43,463 nt of DNA from positions 1-43,463 of the forward strand of contig JACAEQ010000040.1 of the NCBI GenBank assembly GCA_013388755.1, in the 5' to 3' direction. Shown here in pieces: positions 15,662 to 25,837 of this stretch (its first letter is position 1; each line of letters begins with the position of its first letter). This DNA is from Chloroflexota bacterium (GTDB lineage: Bacteria; Chloroflexota; Chloroflexia; Chloroflexales; Roseiflexaceae). The position numbers and the translations under genes are program-made. A model generated the notes under the pieces. It was not told the origin of the DNA and did not search any database. It saw only the letters and a program-made list of their open reading frames with translations.

Positions 15662-18166
15662 ATGCGGCAGATAGTACTCTCCGGAGGCTGGCAGCTCAAA
15701 CAGCGTGATCCCACGCGTGATCTCAGCGACGATTCTGGTGCGGCTGAGGGATGGATCCCGGCCGTCGTTCCAGGAACGGTTCACCAGGATCTGATCGCTG
15801 CCGGTCTGCTCCCTGACCCGTTCGATGGGCTCAATGAGCGCGCCGCGCAATGGGTGGGGGAGGTTGACTGGCTCTATCGCTGCGACTTCGAGGTTCCACC
15901 GGGCGAAGCAGCAGGTGAGACGGCTGTGCTCTGCTTTGATGGCCTCGATACGTTTGCGACGGTGTGGCTCAATGGCGCCGAGATATTGTCAGGCGACAAT
16001 ATGTTCGTGCCGCGGCGCGTTGAAGTGACGCGCCTGTTGCATTCCGGGCGCAATCAACTGATACTGCTGTTTGAGTCGGCGCTGCGCCGTGGGCGTGCCC
16101 GCGAAGCCGAAGGTGGCGCTTTGCCGCTGTGGAACGGCGATAGCAGCCGTCTGTATGTGCGGAAAGCACAGTACCACTATGGCTGGGACTGGGGACCGGC
16201 ACTGTTGACCGCCGGGCCGTGGCGCGCCGTCCGGCTGGAGTATTTCAGCGCTCGCATCGCCGACCTGCACTGCCCGGTTGGCGTAGCCGCCGATCTGCAG
16301 AGCGCGACGCTGCCGGTGTCTGTTGATATCGAACTCGGCGGTGACGTGGCGCGTGATGCGGCGGAGACCGCGCGCCGCCTTGATGAATTGACGGTACGGC
16401 TCGAACTCTTCGATCCGGATGGTGCGGTGGTGGCGGCGGCTGCGCTTCCAGCGAGCGGTGGCAGGGTTACCACGGAGCTGGCTGTCCACGCGCCGCGCCT
16501 CTGGTGGCCCAATGGCCACGGTGATCGCCCGTTCTATCGTCTGGTCGCTGAATTGCAGCGCACCGGTACGATTCTTGAACGCCAGGAGGTGCGGCTCGGT
16601 ATGCGCCGGCTACGCCTGGTGCAGGCGCCGCTTGAGCATGAACCTGGAACAACGTTCATGTTCGAGATTAACAATGTCCCCATCTTCTGCGGCGGTGCGA
16701 ACTGGATTCCTGCCGATAGCTTCACTCCTCGTATTGCACCTGAACGCTACCGCGCGCTGTGTGTGCAGGCTGCCGCGGCGAATATGGTGATGCTGCGTGT
16801 CTGGGGCGGTGGCATCTATGAGCATGAAGCATTTTACGAGGCCTGCGACGAACTCGGGTTGCTGGTCTGGCAGGATTTCATGTTTGCCTGCGGTATCTAT
16901 CCTGCGCCAGGATGGTTCCGCGACAGTGTGCGCGCCGAGGCGGAAGCACAGGTGCGCCGTCTGCGTCACCATCCGAGCCTGGTCCTCTGGTGCGGCAATA
17001 ATGAAGACTACCAGATCGCTGGAGCGACCGGTCGTTATGATACCAATCTGACGCCTGAAGAGAACGCCGATCGCTTTCCTGCACGGCTGATCTATGAACG
17101 GCTGCTGCCCGACGTCTGCGCGACCCTCGATCCGACGCGCCCCTACTGGCCGGGTAGCCCCTATGGCGGGCACGACGGTTCCGATCAGACCGTCGGCGAT
17201 CGGCATACATGGGATATCTGGCATGGGCGCGTTGCGCCCTATCAGGAGTATGCCGCTTACCATGGCCGCTTCGTGAGCGAATTTGGTATGCAGGCGTTTC
17301 CAGATCGTGCCACCATCGAGGCGTTTGCGCCCCCGGCTGAACGCTACCCGCAGAGCCGGACGCTTGACCATCACAATAAAGCAACGGACGGCCCGCGCCG
17401 CCTGGCAGTGTACCTCAACGACAATGTGCGTGTCCCGGCGGACCTCGACGGTTACATCTACGCCACCCAGCTGGTGCAGGCTGAGGCGCTGACGTCGGCG
17501 ATCCGCGCCTGGCGGCGACGCTGGGGCGGGCCTGGTCGCTACCAGACTGCCGGTGCGCTTGTCTGGCAGCTCAATGATTGCTGGCCGGTGATCAGCTGGG
17601 CAATGATCGACTACTACCTGCGAGCGAAGCCAGCGGTGTATGCCGTACGGCGGGCACTGGCGCCGCTGGCGCCCGGCCTGGCGCGTACCAGCGACGGTGT
17701 TGACCTGTGGGCGGTGAACGGGACGGCATCGGCCGTAGCAGTGGAGATCGAGTTGCGAACCTGGACGCTCGGCGGCGATATGGTGGCGCTCGAAAAACTG
17801 AGCGCATCGTTACCACCTGTCGGCACGACGGAACTCGGCCAGTTCGGTTTCGACCCGGGCGCCTCGCTGATCTTCGATGCCCGGTTGCTGCTGGACGGGC
17901 AGGTAGTGGCGCGCGCGTCGCTCTGGCCCGAGCCGCTGAAGTACCTGACGTTACCTGATCCGGTGATTCTTCTCGACCTGGTATCCAGTGAGGAACTACG
18001 CATACGTGCCGCTCGACCCGCCAAAGGGGTTGTGCTTGCTGCCGGTGATGGCGTCGCCTGGAGCGATAACTATCTTGATTTGATGCCCGGTGATGAGCAG
18101 GTCATCCGGGCGCCTGGTCTGGGCGAGCGACCGGTCAGCCTGCGCTGGCTGGGTATGGAGGGGTGA
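15662..18166 (+). CDS. beta-mannosidase (GH2)
   Basis: An 834-residue GH2 glycosidase that removes terminal beta-mannose from oligosaccharides. The N-terminal jelly-roll begins with SGGWQLKQ and contains the VPGTVHQDLIAAG segment typical of this subgroup; WNGDSSRLYVRKAQYHYGWD follows. Two Ig-like domains precede the TIM barrel. The acid/base Glu448 lies in LWCGNNEDY and the nucleophile Glu540 in FVSEFGMQAFP, so the enzyme should be active. No signal peptide is seen, so it is probably cytoplasmic. The ATG at 15662 follows GGAGG and the promoter at 15595-15624. It converges on malQ, giving a small carbohydrate-use neighbourhood. Confidence 0.93.
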   Translation: MRQIVLSGGWQLKQRDPTRDLSDDSGAAEGWIPAVVPGTVHQDLIAAGLLPDPFDGLNERAAQWVGEVDWLYRCDFEVPPGEAAGETAVLCFDGLDTFATVWLNGAEILSGDNMFVPRRVEVTRLLHSGRNQLILLFESALRRGRAREAEGGALPLWNGDSSRLYVRKAQYHYGWDWGPALLTAGPWRAVRLEYFSARIADLHCPVGVAADLQSATLPVSVDIELGGDVARDAAETARRLDELTVRLELFDPDGAVVAAAALPASGGRVTTELAVHAPRLWWPNGHGDRPFYRLVAELQRTGTILERQEVRLGMRRLRLVQAPLEHEPGTTFMFEINNVPIFCGGANWIPADSFTPRIAPERYRALCVQAAAANMVMLRVWGGGIYEHEAFYEACDELGLLVWQDFMFACGIYPAPGWFRDSVRAEAEAQVRRLRHHPSLVLWCGNNEDYQIAGATGRYDTNLTPEENADRFPARLIYERLLPDVCATLDPTRPYWPGSPYGGHDGSDQTVGDRHTWDIWHGRVAPYQEYAAYHGRFVSEFGMQAFPDRATIEAFAPPAERYPQSRTLDHHNKATDGPRRLAVYLNDNVRVPADLDGYIYATQLVQAEALTSAIRAWRRRWGGPGRYQTAGALVWQLNDCWPVISWAMIDYYLRAKPAVYAVRRALAPLAPGLARTSDGVDLWAVNGTASAVAVEIELRTWTLGGDMVALEKLSASLPPVGTTELGQFGFDPGASLIFDARLLLDGQVVARASLWPEPLKYLTLPDPVILLDLVSSEELRIRAARPAKGVVLAAGDGVAWSDNYLDLMPGDEQVIRAPGLGERPVSLRWLGMEG

Positions 18167-18234
18167 GGCTGGACGCTCGCAACCGGCGGTAACATGGTAA
18201 CCCCACCTCTGAACCGTTACCAGGTCGGGAGGAT

Positions 18235-19776
<1,542 letters not shown>

Positions 19777-20146
19777 AGGTCGTCCTCGCTATTACAGTGC
19801 ACCCCGAAGCTTTCAGGAGCTATCCGCACAAGTATAACCGAATTGCGCCTGCCTATCGCCGGTCTGCAATGCCCGGGGTGTGACGAATTGCCCTGCATGT
19901 GCCGGGAGCGAGCTTTCGGGAAGCTCTGTTCCGCAGAACTTTCCGTTGCGCCCCAGGACCCACGGATGGAACCTGGAGCGCCTCCCGGTCGTCATATGCA
20001 TGGGTTACATGATGGCTATCTTACACGGCACGATCATGGCTTTCTTGCCTTCGGCAGAGCGGTCTCTTTTTCATGTTATGGATCGTGTGCGGCTACCATG
20101 ATGCCGCCGATTGTTATCGGAAGCGTGCATAGCGGTACTGTACTTC
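19777..20146. other. noncoding region between malQ and a MITE
   Basis: About 370 bases with no gene I can support. A frame on the plus strand beginning near 19880 (MTNCPACAGSELSGSS) has no ribosome binding site and turns into low-quality sequence. A TATACT-like box on the minus strand near 19834 could serve malQ, but its -35 partner is poor. Confidence 0.5.
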
Positions 20147-20304
20147 GTGCCTATCCGAAAACCCATGGGCATGCGGTCAGTGCGCGGAGCATCAGCGACC
20201 GCGTGCAGCGAGCGCAGCGTGGCTGACGCAATCGAGCGGCGCGATCGGAGAGTGCTTCGCGCGCGCTCGCCATGACAGTGACCATCTGGTGTTCGGATAG
20301 GCTC
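20147..20304 (-). mobile_element. MITE family A, copy 1 (158 bp, 3-bp target duplication)
   Basis: A 158-base element with terminal inverted repeats CCTATCCGAAAACC (20150-20163) and GGTGTTCGGATAGG (20288-20301), flanked by TTC on both sides. Its reverse complement matches the copy at 27062-27219 along the whole length with only scattered differences. There is no reading frame for a transposase. GAGCCTATCC-type ends and a 3-bp duplication suggest mobilisation by an IS5-family (IS1031-like) transposase elsewhere; that link is inference. It ends only 12 bases before the ATG of the secreted protein gene. Confidence 0.85.
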
Positions 20305-20316
20305 TTCAAGGTGAGA

Positions 20317-21399
20317 ATGATGCGCCGTTTCAAAGAACTCCTGCTGGCGGCGCTCCTGGTTGTGACGCTCCTCGTCATTTCCTCTTTCGCAACAGTGAGC
20401 GCGACAAAACAGACAGATGAACCGCCGGTCGCGCCAACCACGGCTTCATCCGATGAATTGCCATCCATGTTCGAGGAAGATCTCGGCCCGGCCACACGCG
20501 ATATTCCTGCCGACACAGACGCTATCATCCGCGCTGCGCTCGCGGCGTTCAGCCATCGCGCTGCTGCGATTCCTGCCGTGACCGTGGCCGATGCTGCGCC
20601 GGGTAATACGATTCCGCCGGCCGCTCAGCCGGTATACTTACCGCTGGTACTTGGCCCGCCACCACTGCCAGTCGTCGTCCCGCCGGGCGCAACACCGGCG
20701 CCGGAACCGCCGCCGCCTGCCAGTGTGACGGCAGTGCTCTGGCCCGAGCCGAGCATTCGCGCTGGCCGTGGTGCAACCATCGCCTACGAGTTTCGTGTAT
20801 ACAACGATGGTCGCGGCGATGCCGGGCGAACGACAATCACGTTGCCATACAACCGTAACCACGTGTTGCCGATTGGTAGCCGGCTCGATCGCAGCGCGGG
20901 CGACTGGGTCAGCGAGTTGACCTCAAGCCGTCTCACTGTCACTTTCGGCAAGCTCGGCAATGGCAAGATGCGTTCCGGCATCGTCTACTTCCAGGTGAAC
21001 AGCGGCCTGCCGGACAACACTGTGATCGACATGCGCCCGGAGTTCACCTGGTCCGATGAACGGAGCGGCGGATCAGGGCGCGGCAACTGGGCGCCTGTGC
21101 TGGTTGGAGGCGGTAATGACACTGCCGCATTCGTCTGGCTGATCGTTGATCCGGCAAGCGCGCCCGCCAGCGTTTCGCGCACCTTCTTCAGCGATCGCTT
21201 TGTACCGGGCGAGCATGTGGTGACCTGGCTGAATACGCCGGGAGGCGTTGTGGGTTTGCCTGTGGCGAACGCGGCCGACCCATCGGGCAGAGTATGGCTG
21301 ACGTACCGGCCGGATGGCCTGGCGCGCGGAACGTATCAGCTTGTCGCGCATGGCACGCGCAGCCGTCTGACGGGCGTCGTGTCATTTGTGGTGCGCTGA
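20317..21399 (+). CDS. secreted protein with Pro-rich linker and Ig-like region
   Basis: A 360-residue protein. The N-terminus (MMRRFKELLLAALLVVTLLV) is a clear signal peptide or anchor. A low-complexity Thr/Ala/Pro stretch (~40-130, ending PPGATPAPEPPPPAS) and a beta-rich C-terminal half follow. The part beginning ILWPEPSIRAGRGATIAYEF-like (VTAVLWPEPS) suits a DUF11/CARDB-type adhesion domain. A second module is VPGEHVVTWLNTPGGVVGLP. No catalytic motif is seen; a cell-surface role is likely. ATG at 20317 or 20320 follows AAGGTGAG; the longer frame to 20272 would start inside the MITE. It overlaps nothing and is convergent with the J-domain-like gene. Confidence 0.8.
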   Translation: MMRRFKELLLAALLVVTLLVISSFATVSATKQTDEPPVAPTTASSDELPSMFEEDLGPATRDIPADTDAIIRAALAAFSHRAAAIPAVTVADAAPGNTIPPAAQPVYLPLVLGPPPLPVVVPPGATPAPEPPPPASVTAVLWPEPSIRAGRGATIAYEFRVYNDGRGDAGRTTITLPYNRNHVLPIGSRLDRSAGDWVSELTSSRLTVTFGKLGNGKMRSGIVYFQVNSGLPDNTVIDMRPEFTWSDERSGGSGRGNWAPVLVGGGNDTAAFVWLIVDPASAPASVSRTFFSDRFVPGEHVVTWLNTPGGVVGLPVANAADPSGRVWLTYRPDGLARGTYQLVAHGTRSRLTGVVSFVVR

Positions 21400-21412
21400 A
21401 TGGAGGTGCCGA

Positions 21413-21847
21413 CTACGACGTGACTCGCTCCTCCAGCGGGTCGAGCGCGGCGTTCCAGAGTTTCATGCGTTCGGCGTCGCCGCCAGTGTCAGGGTGATGG
21501 AGACGCGCCATTGCCTTGCGGATGGCGCCGATTTCAGCGGCAGTGAGCGAGAACGGCATGGCACCGATGTTCAGCACCCCCTGCTCGAGGTGCGCGCTTT
21601 CCGCGCGCGCCTTCCACATATCGCGCTCGCGCTCGAGGGCGGCATTCTCGCGGGTAATCTCCACCAGGTTCGCGACCGTTTTATTGTATGCGCGCGCAAT
21701 TTCGGCGTGGCGCCCCTGTTCCTTGCTGATCTGGCGCAACAGGCTACGGATCGTCTGGTGCGCCTCATTGAGTTCGCGCAGTAACCACGCCGGATCCACC
21801 GTCGCCGGGTCAGCGTCGCGTAGTCGGTTATCGTTGCTGGCCACCAT
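21413..21847 (-). CDS. coiled-coil protein with C-terminal J-domain-like segment
   Basis: A 144-residue protein. Residues ~15-95 form a charged coiled coil (LLRELNEAHQTIRSLLRQIS and onward). The last ~45 residues read AEIGAIRKAMARLHHPDTGG followed by DAERMKLWNAALDPLEE. This fits helix II, the HPD loop and helix III of a J domain, the part that stimulates Hsp70 ATPase; helix I is not obvious. A co-chaperone or adaptor role is inference. The start at 21847 is supported by AGGAG and by a promoter ending 35 bases upstream. An upstream GTG/ATG at 21901 would precede the predicted transcription start. Confidence 0.8.
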   Translation of the reverse strand: MVASNDNRLRDADPATVDPAWLLRELNEAHQTIRSLLRQISKEQGRHAEIARAYNKTVANLVEITRENAALERERDMWKARAESAHLEQGVLNIGAMPFSLTAAEIGAIRKAMARLHHPDTGGDAERMKLWNAALDPLEERVTS

Positions 21848-21881
21848 GATCTCCTCGCCGTCGCGCATCTCCTGCACTGGT

Positions 21882-21911
21882 AGTATAGCGACATGACGCA
21901 CTGCACGTCAA
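21882..21911 (-). promoter_or_regulatory. sigma70-like promoter of the J-domain-like gene
   Basis: On the minus strand TTGACG (21906-21911), an 18-base spacer and TATACT (21882-21887). It overlaps the last codons of the MFS exporter gene on the same strand, so the J-domain-like gene can be expressed independently of it. Confidence 0.65.
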
Positions 21912-23173
21912 ACCATGTGTGGCCCGTCATACTGGCGCAACTCGCGCACCTTCAGCGCCGTCCCGATCACAAACAACACGCAGAGCGTCCCGCCGAGCGC
22001 GACTGCGGCGGGCGCGCCAAAGATGCTGGCGATAAAACCGGTGTTGGTCTCACCAAGCTGCGGGCCACCGGCGAAGAAGATCATGTTCACCGCCACCATT
22101 CGCCCACGCAATGCGTCGGGGGTGAGGAGCTGGCGGATGGTACCGCGAATGACCATGCTCACGGTATCTGCCGCGCCCGTGCCGGCGAGCGCCAGCAAGG
22201 TGAGCGGCAATGACCGCGACAGCCCGACCAGGGCGACGCAGATGCCGAACATCGTGACCGCTGTAAGCAGCACGATCCCCTGGCGACGAATCCGGATGCC
22301 GGTGAGCAGCATTGCCGCAATCACCGCGCCCACCGAAGGCGCGGCGAACATCCAGCCAAGTTGCGCCGGTCCCACTCCCAGCACCTGGTCGGCAAAGATT
22401 GGCAGCATCGTGCTGGTCGCGCCGAAGAAGGTGGCGAAGAAATCGAGCAGCATGGTTGCCGCGATCATGCGGTTGGAGAAGACAAAGCGCAACCCTGCCA
22501 GTGCTGCCTGGAGCGACACTGGTTCGGTACGGGCGGGGATGTTGCGGGTACGCATCATGAGCGCCGCCGCCACAACGGCCAGGAAGGTTGCGGCATCGAT
22601 CCAGTAGACCAGCGTGACGCCGATGGTCGCGATCAAGATCCCTGCCAGTGCCGGGCCGACGACCGTTGCAATCTGCCAGGCGATGATATTCAGGCTCAAG
22701 GCATTCGGCAGGTGTTGTGGCGCAACCAGGTTCGGCGTGATCGCCTGGCGCGCCGGGAGTTCGAAGGCCCCGGCAACGGATGCAATCGCAACCATGGCAT
22801 AGATCAAGGGCAAGGGCGGGCGTTCCATGCCGCCGGTGACTGCCAGAACGACGGAACAACCGAGGGCCGCCCACGAGGTCAGCATAATAATCTTGCGTCG
22901 TTCGACTCGATCGGCGACCAGCCCGCTGAAGAAGGCGGTCAGGACCAGTGGAATGACGCGCGCCAGGCCGATCAGACCCAGGGCGATTTCCGGTTTCACA
23001 CTGCCATCGGCAAGCGCGACCTGGTAGATCTGCCAGACGATCGCCACGTTCCGCATCTGGGTGCCGGTGATTGACACGAGTTCGCCGATCCAGAGTAAGC
23101 GGAAGTCGCGGTAGCGCAACGCCGTCAGGCCGGCGAAGCGCCCGGTAGACGAAGGGGAAGATGTCATGCTCAT
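21908..23173 (-). CDS. MFS exporter of the EntS/MFS_3 type
   Basis: A 421-residue carrier with about 12 membrane segments. Its N-terminus (LRYRDFRLLWIGELVSITGT followed by QMRNVAIVWQIYQ) and FFSGLVADRVERRKIIMLT match the EntS/TetV-like MFS_3 group. Further typical parts are FELPARQAITPNLVAPQHLP, NALSLNIIAWQIATVVGPAL and SMVIRGTIRQLLTPDALRGR. Members export siderophores or drugs; the substrate here is unknown. The start at 23173 follows weak purines (AGCATGAC context); a divergent promoter region shared with the zinc-ribbon gene lies upstream. Confidence 0.9.
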   Translation of the reverse strand: MSMTSSPSSTGRFAGLTALRYRDFRLLWIGELVSITGTQMRNVAIVWQIYQVALADGSVKPEIALGLIGLARVIPLVLTAFFSGLVADRVERRKIIMLTSWAALGCSVVLAVTGGMERPPLPLIYAMVAIASVAGAFELPARQAITPNLVAPQHLPNALSLNIIAWQIATVVGPALAGILIATIGVTLVYWIDAATFLAVVAAALMMRTRNIPARTEPVSLQAALAGLRFVFSNRMIAATMLLDFFATFFGATSTMLPIFADQVLGVGPAQLGWMFAAPSVGAVIAAMLLTGIRIRRQGIVLLTAVTMFGICVALVGLSRSLPLTLLALAGTGAADTVSMVIRGTIRQLLTPDALRGRMVAVNMIFFAGGPQLGETNTGFIASIFGAPAAVALGGTLCVLFVIGTALKVRELRQYDGPHMV

Positions 23174-23193
23174 AGCCAGGTATCATAGCATAG

Positions 23194-23222
23194 TTCACAG
23201 CGGTTCAATTTGTGAGTATAAT
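23194..23222 (+). promoter_or_regulatory. sigma70-like promoter of the zinc-ribbon protein gene
   Basis: TTCACA (23194-23199), a 17-base spacer and a perfect TATAAT (23217-23222), about 50 bases before the ATG at 23274. On the opposite strand TTGAAC (23203-23208) and TATGAT (23182-23187) with a short 15-base spacer could serve the MFS gene. Confidence 0.65.
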
Positions 23223-23273
23223 TTGTGTTAAGAACTGATTGCATGTCTTGAACATCCAGAAAGGAACACCCAC

Positions 23274-23582
23274 ATGTCGGATCAACCCCTGCATACATTC
23301 AGGCTCCATCGCAGCCACCAGTCAGGGGCGGAGGAATGGATCTGCCCGGCGTGTGGCCGCCGTGTCCTGATCAACCGGCCGCCTTCCTACCAGTGCGTTG
23401 TGCTGGCGGCCGGCGACACGACCGCGGTCCACGTGGGTGGCAGCCCGAGCCGAACAACGGTTGCGCCGTTTCAGCGGAACGGCCAGAAGAGGCCGACTGC
23501 AGCGCCTGATGAGCCGGGTGACGTGGCAATCACCGACACGCTGTTGCCATGGATTCGCTGGATGGAACAGGCCGGCCTCTAG
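23274..23582 (+). CDS. small protein with a CPxCGR zinc-ribbon-like motif
   Basis: A 102-residue protein. EEWICPACGRRVLINRPPSY followed by QCVVLAAGDTTAVHVGG has one CPxC knuckle plus a later Cys and His, as in half of a zinc ribbon. The tail (after ~65) is low complexity and then TLLPWIRWMEQAGL. I recall similar short proteins in Chloroflexota, without a function. AGAAAGGAAC lies before the ATG and the promoter is strong. Tandem hairpins follow the gene, so it is probably a single transcript apart from the protease operon downstream. Confidence 0.75.
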   Translation: MSDQPLHTFRLHRSHQSGAEEWICPACGRRVLINRPPSYQCVVLAAGDTTAVHVGGSPSRTTVAPFQRNGQKRPTAAPDEPGDVAITDTLLPWIRWMEQAGL

Positions 23583-23591
23583 CAAACCGGG

Positions 23592-23642
23592 CCGGCGCAG
23601 CGTGAGCGCCGGTTGAGAGCCGCGTGAGCAGCGACGCTCACG
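23592..23642. other. two tandem hairpins after the zinc-ribbon gene
   Basis: Two perfect 7-bp stems in a row: CCGGCGC / GCGCCGG (23592-23612) and CGTGAGC / GCTCACG (23623-23642). Neither is followed by a T-run. They may stabilise the transcript end or act with a termination factor. Confidence 0.4.
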
Positions 23643-23817
23643 GGTTGCTCATGATACCCTCACCCCCCTTCTCCTCTTCTCACTCAGCAAAACCTGTGTC
23701 GCTCACAATCGGCTGTTGAGACATCAATGAGTGTGTATTGAGCGGTGGCGGCTAGACTTGCCACATACAAGAGCGTTGAATGTGGAGACGCTCGTCGTAT
23801 GAGAAAGGGGTAAAACC

Positions 23818-24471
23818 ATGGCAGTCGCAGCCGCAAGACGTGAACTGGTCGTACCGGCAGGCGCCAGAGCGGAAGCAGCCGTCGAACCGCAGGTAGAAGA
23901 ACTGCAGGCAGCCGTTCTGGCGCAACTCGAGGCAGCGTATGAAGAGGCAAAGGCGCGTCCGATGCCGCAGATCGCCGCGCCGACACGCTGGTGGGATGTA
24001 CTGGCGATCGGGCCATTCTCGGCGCCGTTCGATCTTGGCTTTCCCAAGCCCAATCCAATCGTTCAGGTTGGCCAACCGATCACAATCTTTGCCGTTCTGT
24101 TCCTCAACCCAACACTGCCAGGAGTCGTTCCGCCGACGCCCAATCCCATTCCCGGGTCGTTGCTGCCCTATCGGATCATGTATGACACAACCAATGTGAC
24201 GACGGCAACTCATGATGCTGCCTTGAGTGGCACGATCAACGGCAACCTGGCGCCAGTACTGTTCATTGTCCGGCCGATCACGCTGACGCCCAACCAGGCA
24301 GGGTTATACGAGCTCAATCTGCGTGCGCAGATCCTGACGGCGATGAGCACGACAATGGTACCATTCGCCGGCTATGCCTCGCGCATCGATCAGATTGATG
24401 CCTCGATCTTCGGCCCGAACGGCCTGGTGGTTCGTTTCGAGCAGCCCGTTCGCTTTGATGCATACGTCTGA
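23818..24471 (+). CDS. beta-rich protein of unknown function, first gene of the protease operon
   Basis: A 217-residue protein with no signal peptide. A helical N-terminus (to ~50: EPQVEELQAAVLAQLEAAYE) is followed by a Pro-rich, beta-strand-rich body (GQPITIFAVLFLNPTLPG, then NLAPVLFIVRPITLTPNQAG and LYELNLRAQIL). The last part has the spacing of an Ig-like or C2-like sandwich and faintly resembles the end of the helix-hairpin-helix protein in the same operon (GRYQLIVAALL). AGAAAGGGG lies before the ATG at 23818. The protease gene starts 84 bases after its stop. Function unknown. Confidence 0.78.
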   Translation: MAVAAARRELVVPAGARAEAAVEPQVEELQAAVLAQLEAAYEEAKARPMPQIAAPTRWWDVLAIGPFSAPFDLGFPKPNPIVQVGQPITIFAVLFLNPTLPGVVPPTPNPIPGSLLPYRIMYDTTNVTTATHDAALSGTINGNLAPVLFIVRPITLTPNQAGLYELNLRAQILTAMSTTMVPFAGYASRIDQIDASIFGPNGLVVRFEQPVRFDAYV

Positions 24472-24555
24472 TAACGTGTTGTCGGCATGATTGTGGCAGG
24501 GGCGCAGCATCCTGCGTCTCTGCCGCGTTCCCGCAGTTGCACATGGGGAGGGGGC

Positions 24556-25587
24556 ATGTGGAGTGAAGAACGATCGCGCGCAGTGTGGGCGCGTATGGTA
24601 CTCCGCCAGATCGCACCAGCGTTTCTGTATGATCCCAGGTATCGCGTCAACGTGATTGATTTTGGCCTGCCGGAGCGCCAGCAGTCAACCGATGAACGCC
24701 CAACCTTACGCTTCCACGTGACCGAAAAGATGTCCGAACACCGGCTCGAAAGCGCCGGAATCGAAAGGGTACCGCGGCAGATCGGCGAATTCACCACCGA
24801 TGTGATCGAAGGAGTATATTATCCCCAGGTATGGCCATGGTGGCCAGCGGTGCAGCCTCCCGCTGGCAGTCCACAGTCGCGTTTTGAGAAGTTGCGCGGC
24901 GGGATCAGCATCTCGGATGTCCGGCATATCAGCGCCGGTACGCTGGGTGGCCTCGTGCGCGATCGCGCGACTGGTGAGGAGATGATTCTGAGCAACTGGC
25001 ATGTGCTGGTGGTTGAGTGGTGGGCACGCCCGGGATTACGGATCTGCCAGCCAGGGCGCCTCGACGGTGGCTTGCCACATGATGTGGTTGCCAGGTTGAC
25101 GCGCGATGCCATGCGCAGCGGGCTCGATGCAGCGGTCGCAACGTTGACCGGTCATCGAGCACTGATCAACGACCAGCTCACCCTTGGCCCGGTGGACGGC
25201 GTTGCGCGGCCCGAACTGGGTATGCAGCTTGTGAAAGCGGGGCGAACTACAGGGGTCACGCACGGGATCGTCACCGGTATTGAGGGATATGCCCGATTGT
25301 GGTATGGTTCCGTGCAACGGGTCATCCGCCATGTTATGACCATCGTTCCAGCGGTGACGAGGCGCGATGTGAGTAAAGCGGGCGACTCAGGCTCCTGGTG
25401 GCTCGATGAAGCAACGAACAACGCCGTTGGCCTTCATTTTGCTGGAAGTGACAGTCCTGAACAGGGATTGGCCATGGATATGACCGCTGTGCTCGATGCG
25501 CTTGGTGTGGATGTCGTCACTGAGCGTCCCCTGCCCGCGGCGCGACGCTGGATCGAAGCGGCAAGAATGGAGGTCATGCGACGATGA
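24556..25587 (+). CDS. trypsin-like serine protease with N-terminal accessory domain (NAL1-like)
   Basis: A 343-residue protein. Residues ~29-92 form an accessory domain (VNVIDFGL, RFHVTEK, VPRQIGEF, DVIEG), the kind found before the protease in NAL1-like peptidases. The chymotrypsin-fold domain carries a complete triad: His149 in LSNWHVL, Asp191 in GLDAAV and Ser278 in AGDSGSWW. The GRTTGVTHGIV strand is typical. No secretion signal is seen, so it is probably intracellular. The ATG at 24556 follows GGGGAGGGGGC. It overlaps by four bases (ATGA) with a gene for a stand-alone version of its own N-terminal domain, which suggests coupled, stoichiometric production. Substrate unknown. Confidence 0.88.
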   Translation: MWSEERSRAVWARMVLRQIAPAFLYDPRYRVNVIDFGLPERQQSTDERPTLRFHVTEKMSEHRLESAGIERVPRQIGEFTTDVIEGVYYPQVWPWWPAVQPPAGSPQSRFEKLRGGISISDVRHISAGTLGGLVRDRATGEEMILSNWHVLVVEWWARPGLRICQPGRLDGGLPHDVVARLTRDAMRSGLDAAVATLTGHRALINDQLTLGPVDGVARPELGMQLVKAGRTTGVTHGIVTGIEGYARLWYGSVQRVIRHVMTIVPAVTRRDVSKAGDSGSWWLDEATNNAVGLHFAGSDSPEQGLAMDMTAVLDALGVDVVTERPLPAARRWIEAARMEVMRR

Positions 25588-25823
25588 CCGTTCAAACACA
25601 AGAGTGGTGGGAACGGGCGCGACGAGCGCGCGATCAGTTGATCGCGCGCTTCGGTACGCATCCGTCGGTGACCTTGATCGATATTGGTCTTTTCAATCCA
25701 CCGCGCGCCCGTATCGCCGGGGTGCGGATACACGTTCGCGACAACCCGCAGGAACTGGATGTTCCGGAGACTATCGACGGTATTCCCGTGCGGGTCGTAT
25801 CCGGTGACTTTCAATTGCAGTAA
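25584..25823 (+). CDS. 79-residue stand-alone copy of the protease N-terminal domain
   Basis: A short protein that starts inside the stop of the protease gene (ATGA overlap). Its core VTLIDIGL, VRIHVRD, VPETIDGIPVRVVSGDF lines up block by block with protease residues 31-92 (VNVIDFGL, LRFHVTE, VPRQIGEFTTDVIEG). The helical lead-in (WWERARRARDQLIARF) resembles protease residues 2-20. It lacks any protease domain. It may bind or inhibit the protease, replace its N-domain in a complex, or bind the same target. The similarity is seen; the role is inference. Confidence 0.8.
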   Translation: MTVQTQEWWERARRARDQLIARFGTHPSVTLIDIGLFNPPRARIAGVRIHVRDNPQELDVPETIDGIPVRVVSGDFQLQ

Positions 25824-25837
25824 GAAAGAGTTTCTCC

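Noticed and set aside
19880-20101. 73-residue frame with CPAC near its start
   Set aside because: No ribosome site; only one CxxC and no coherent protein after it.
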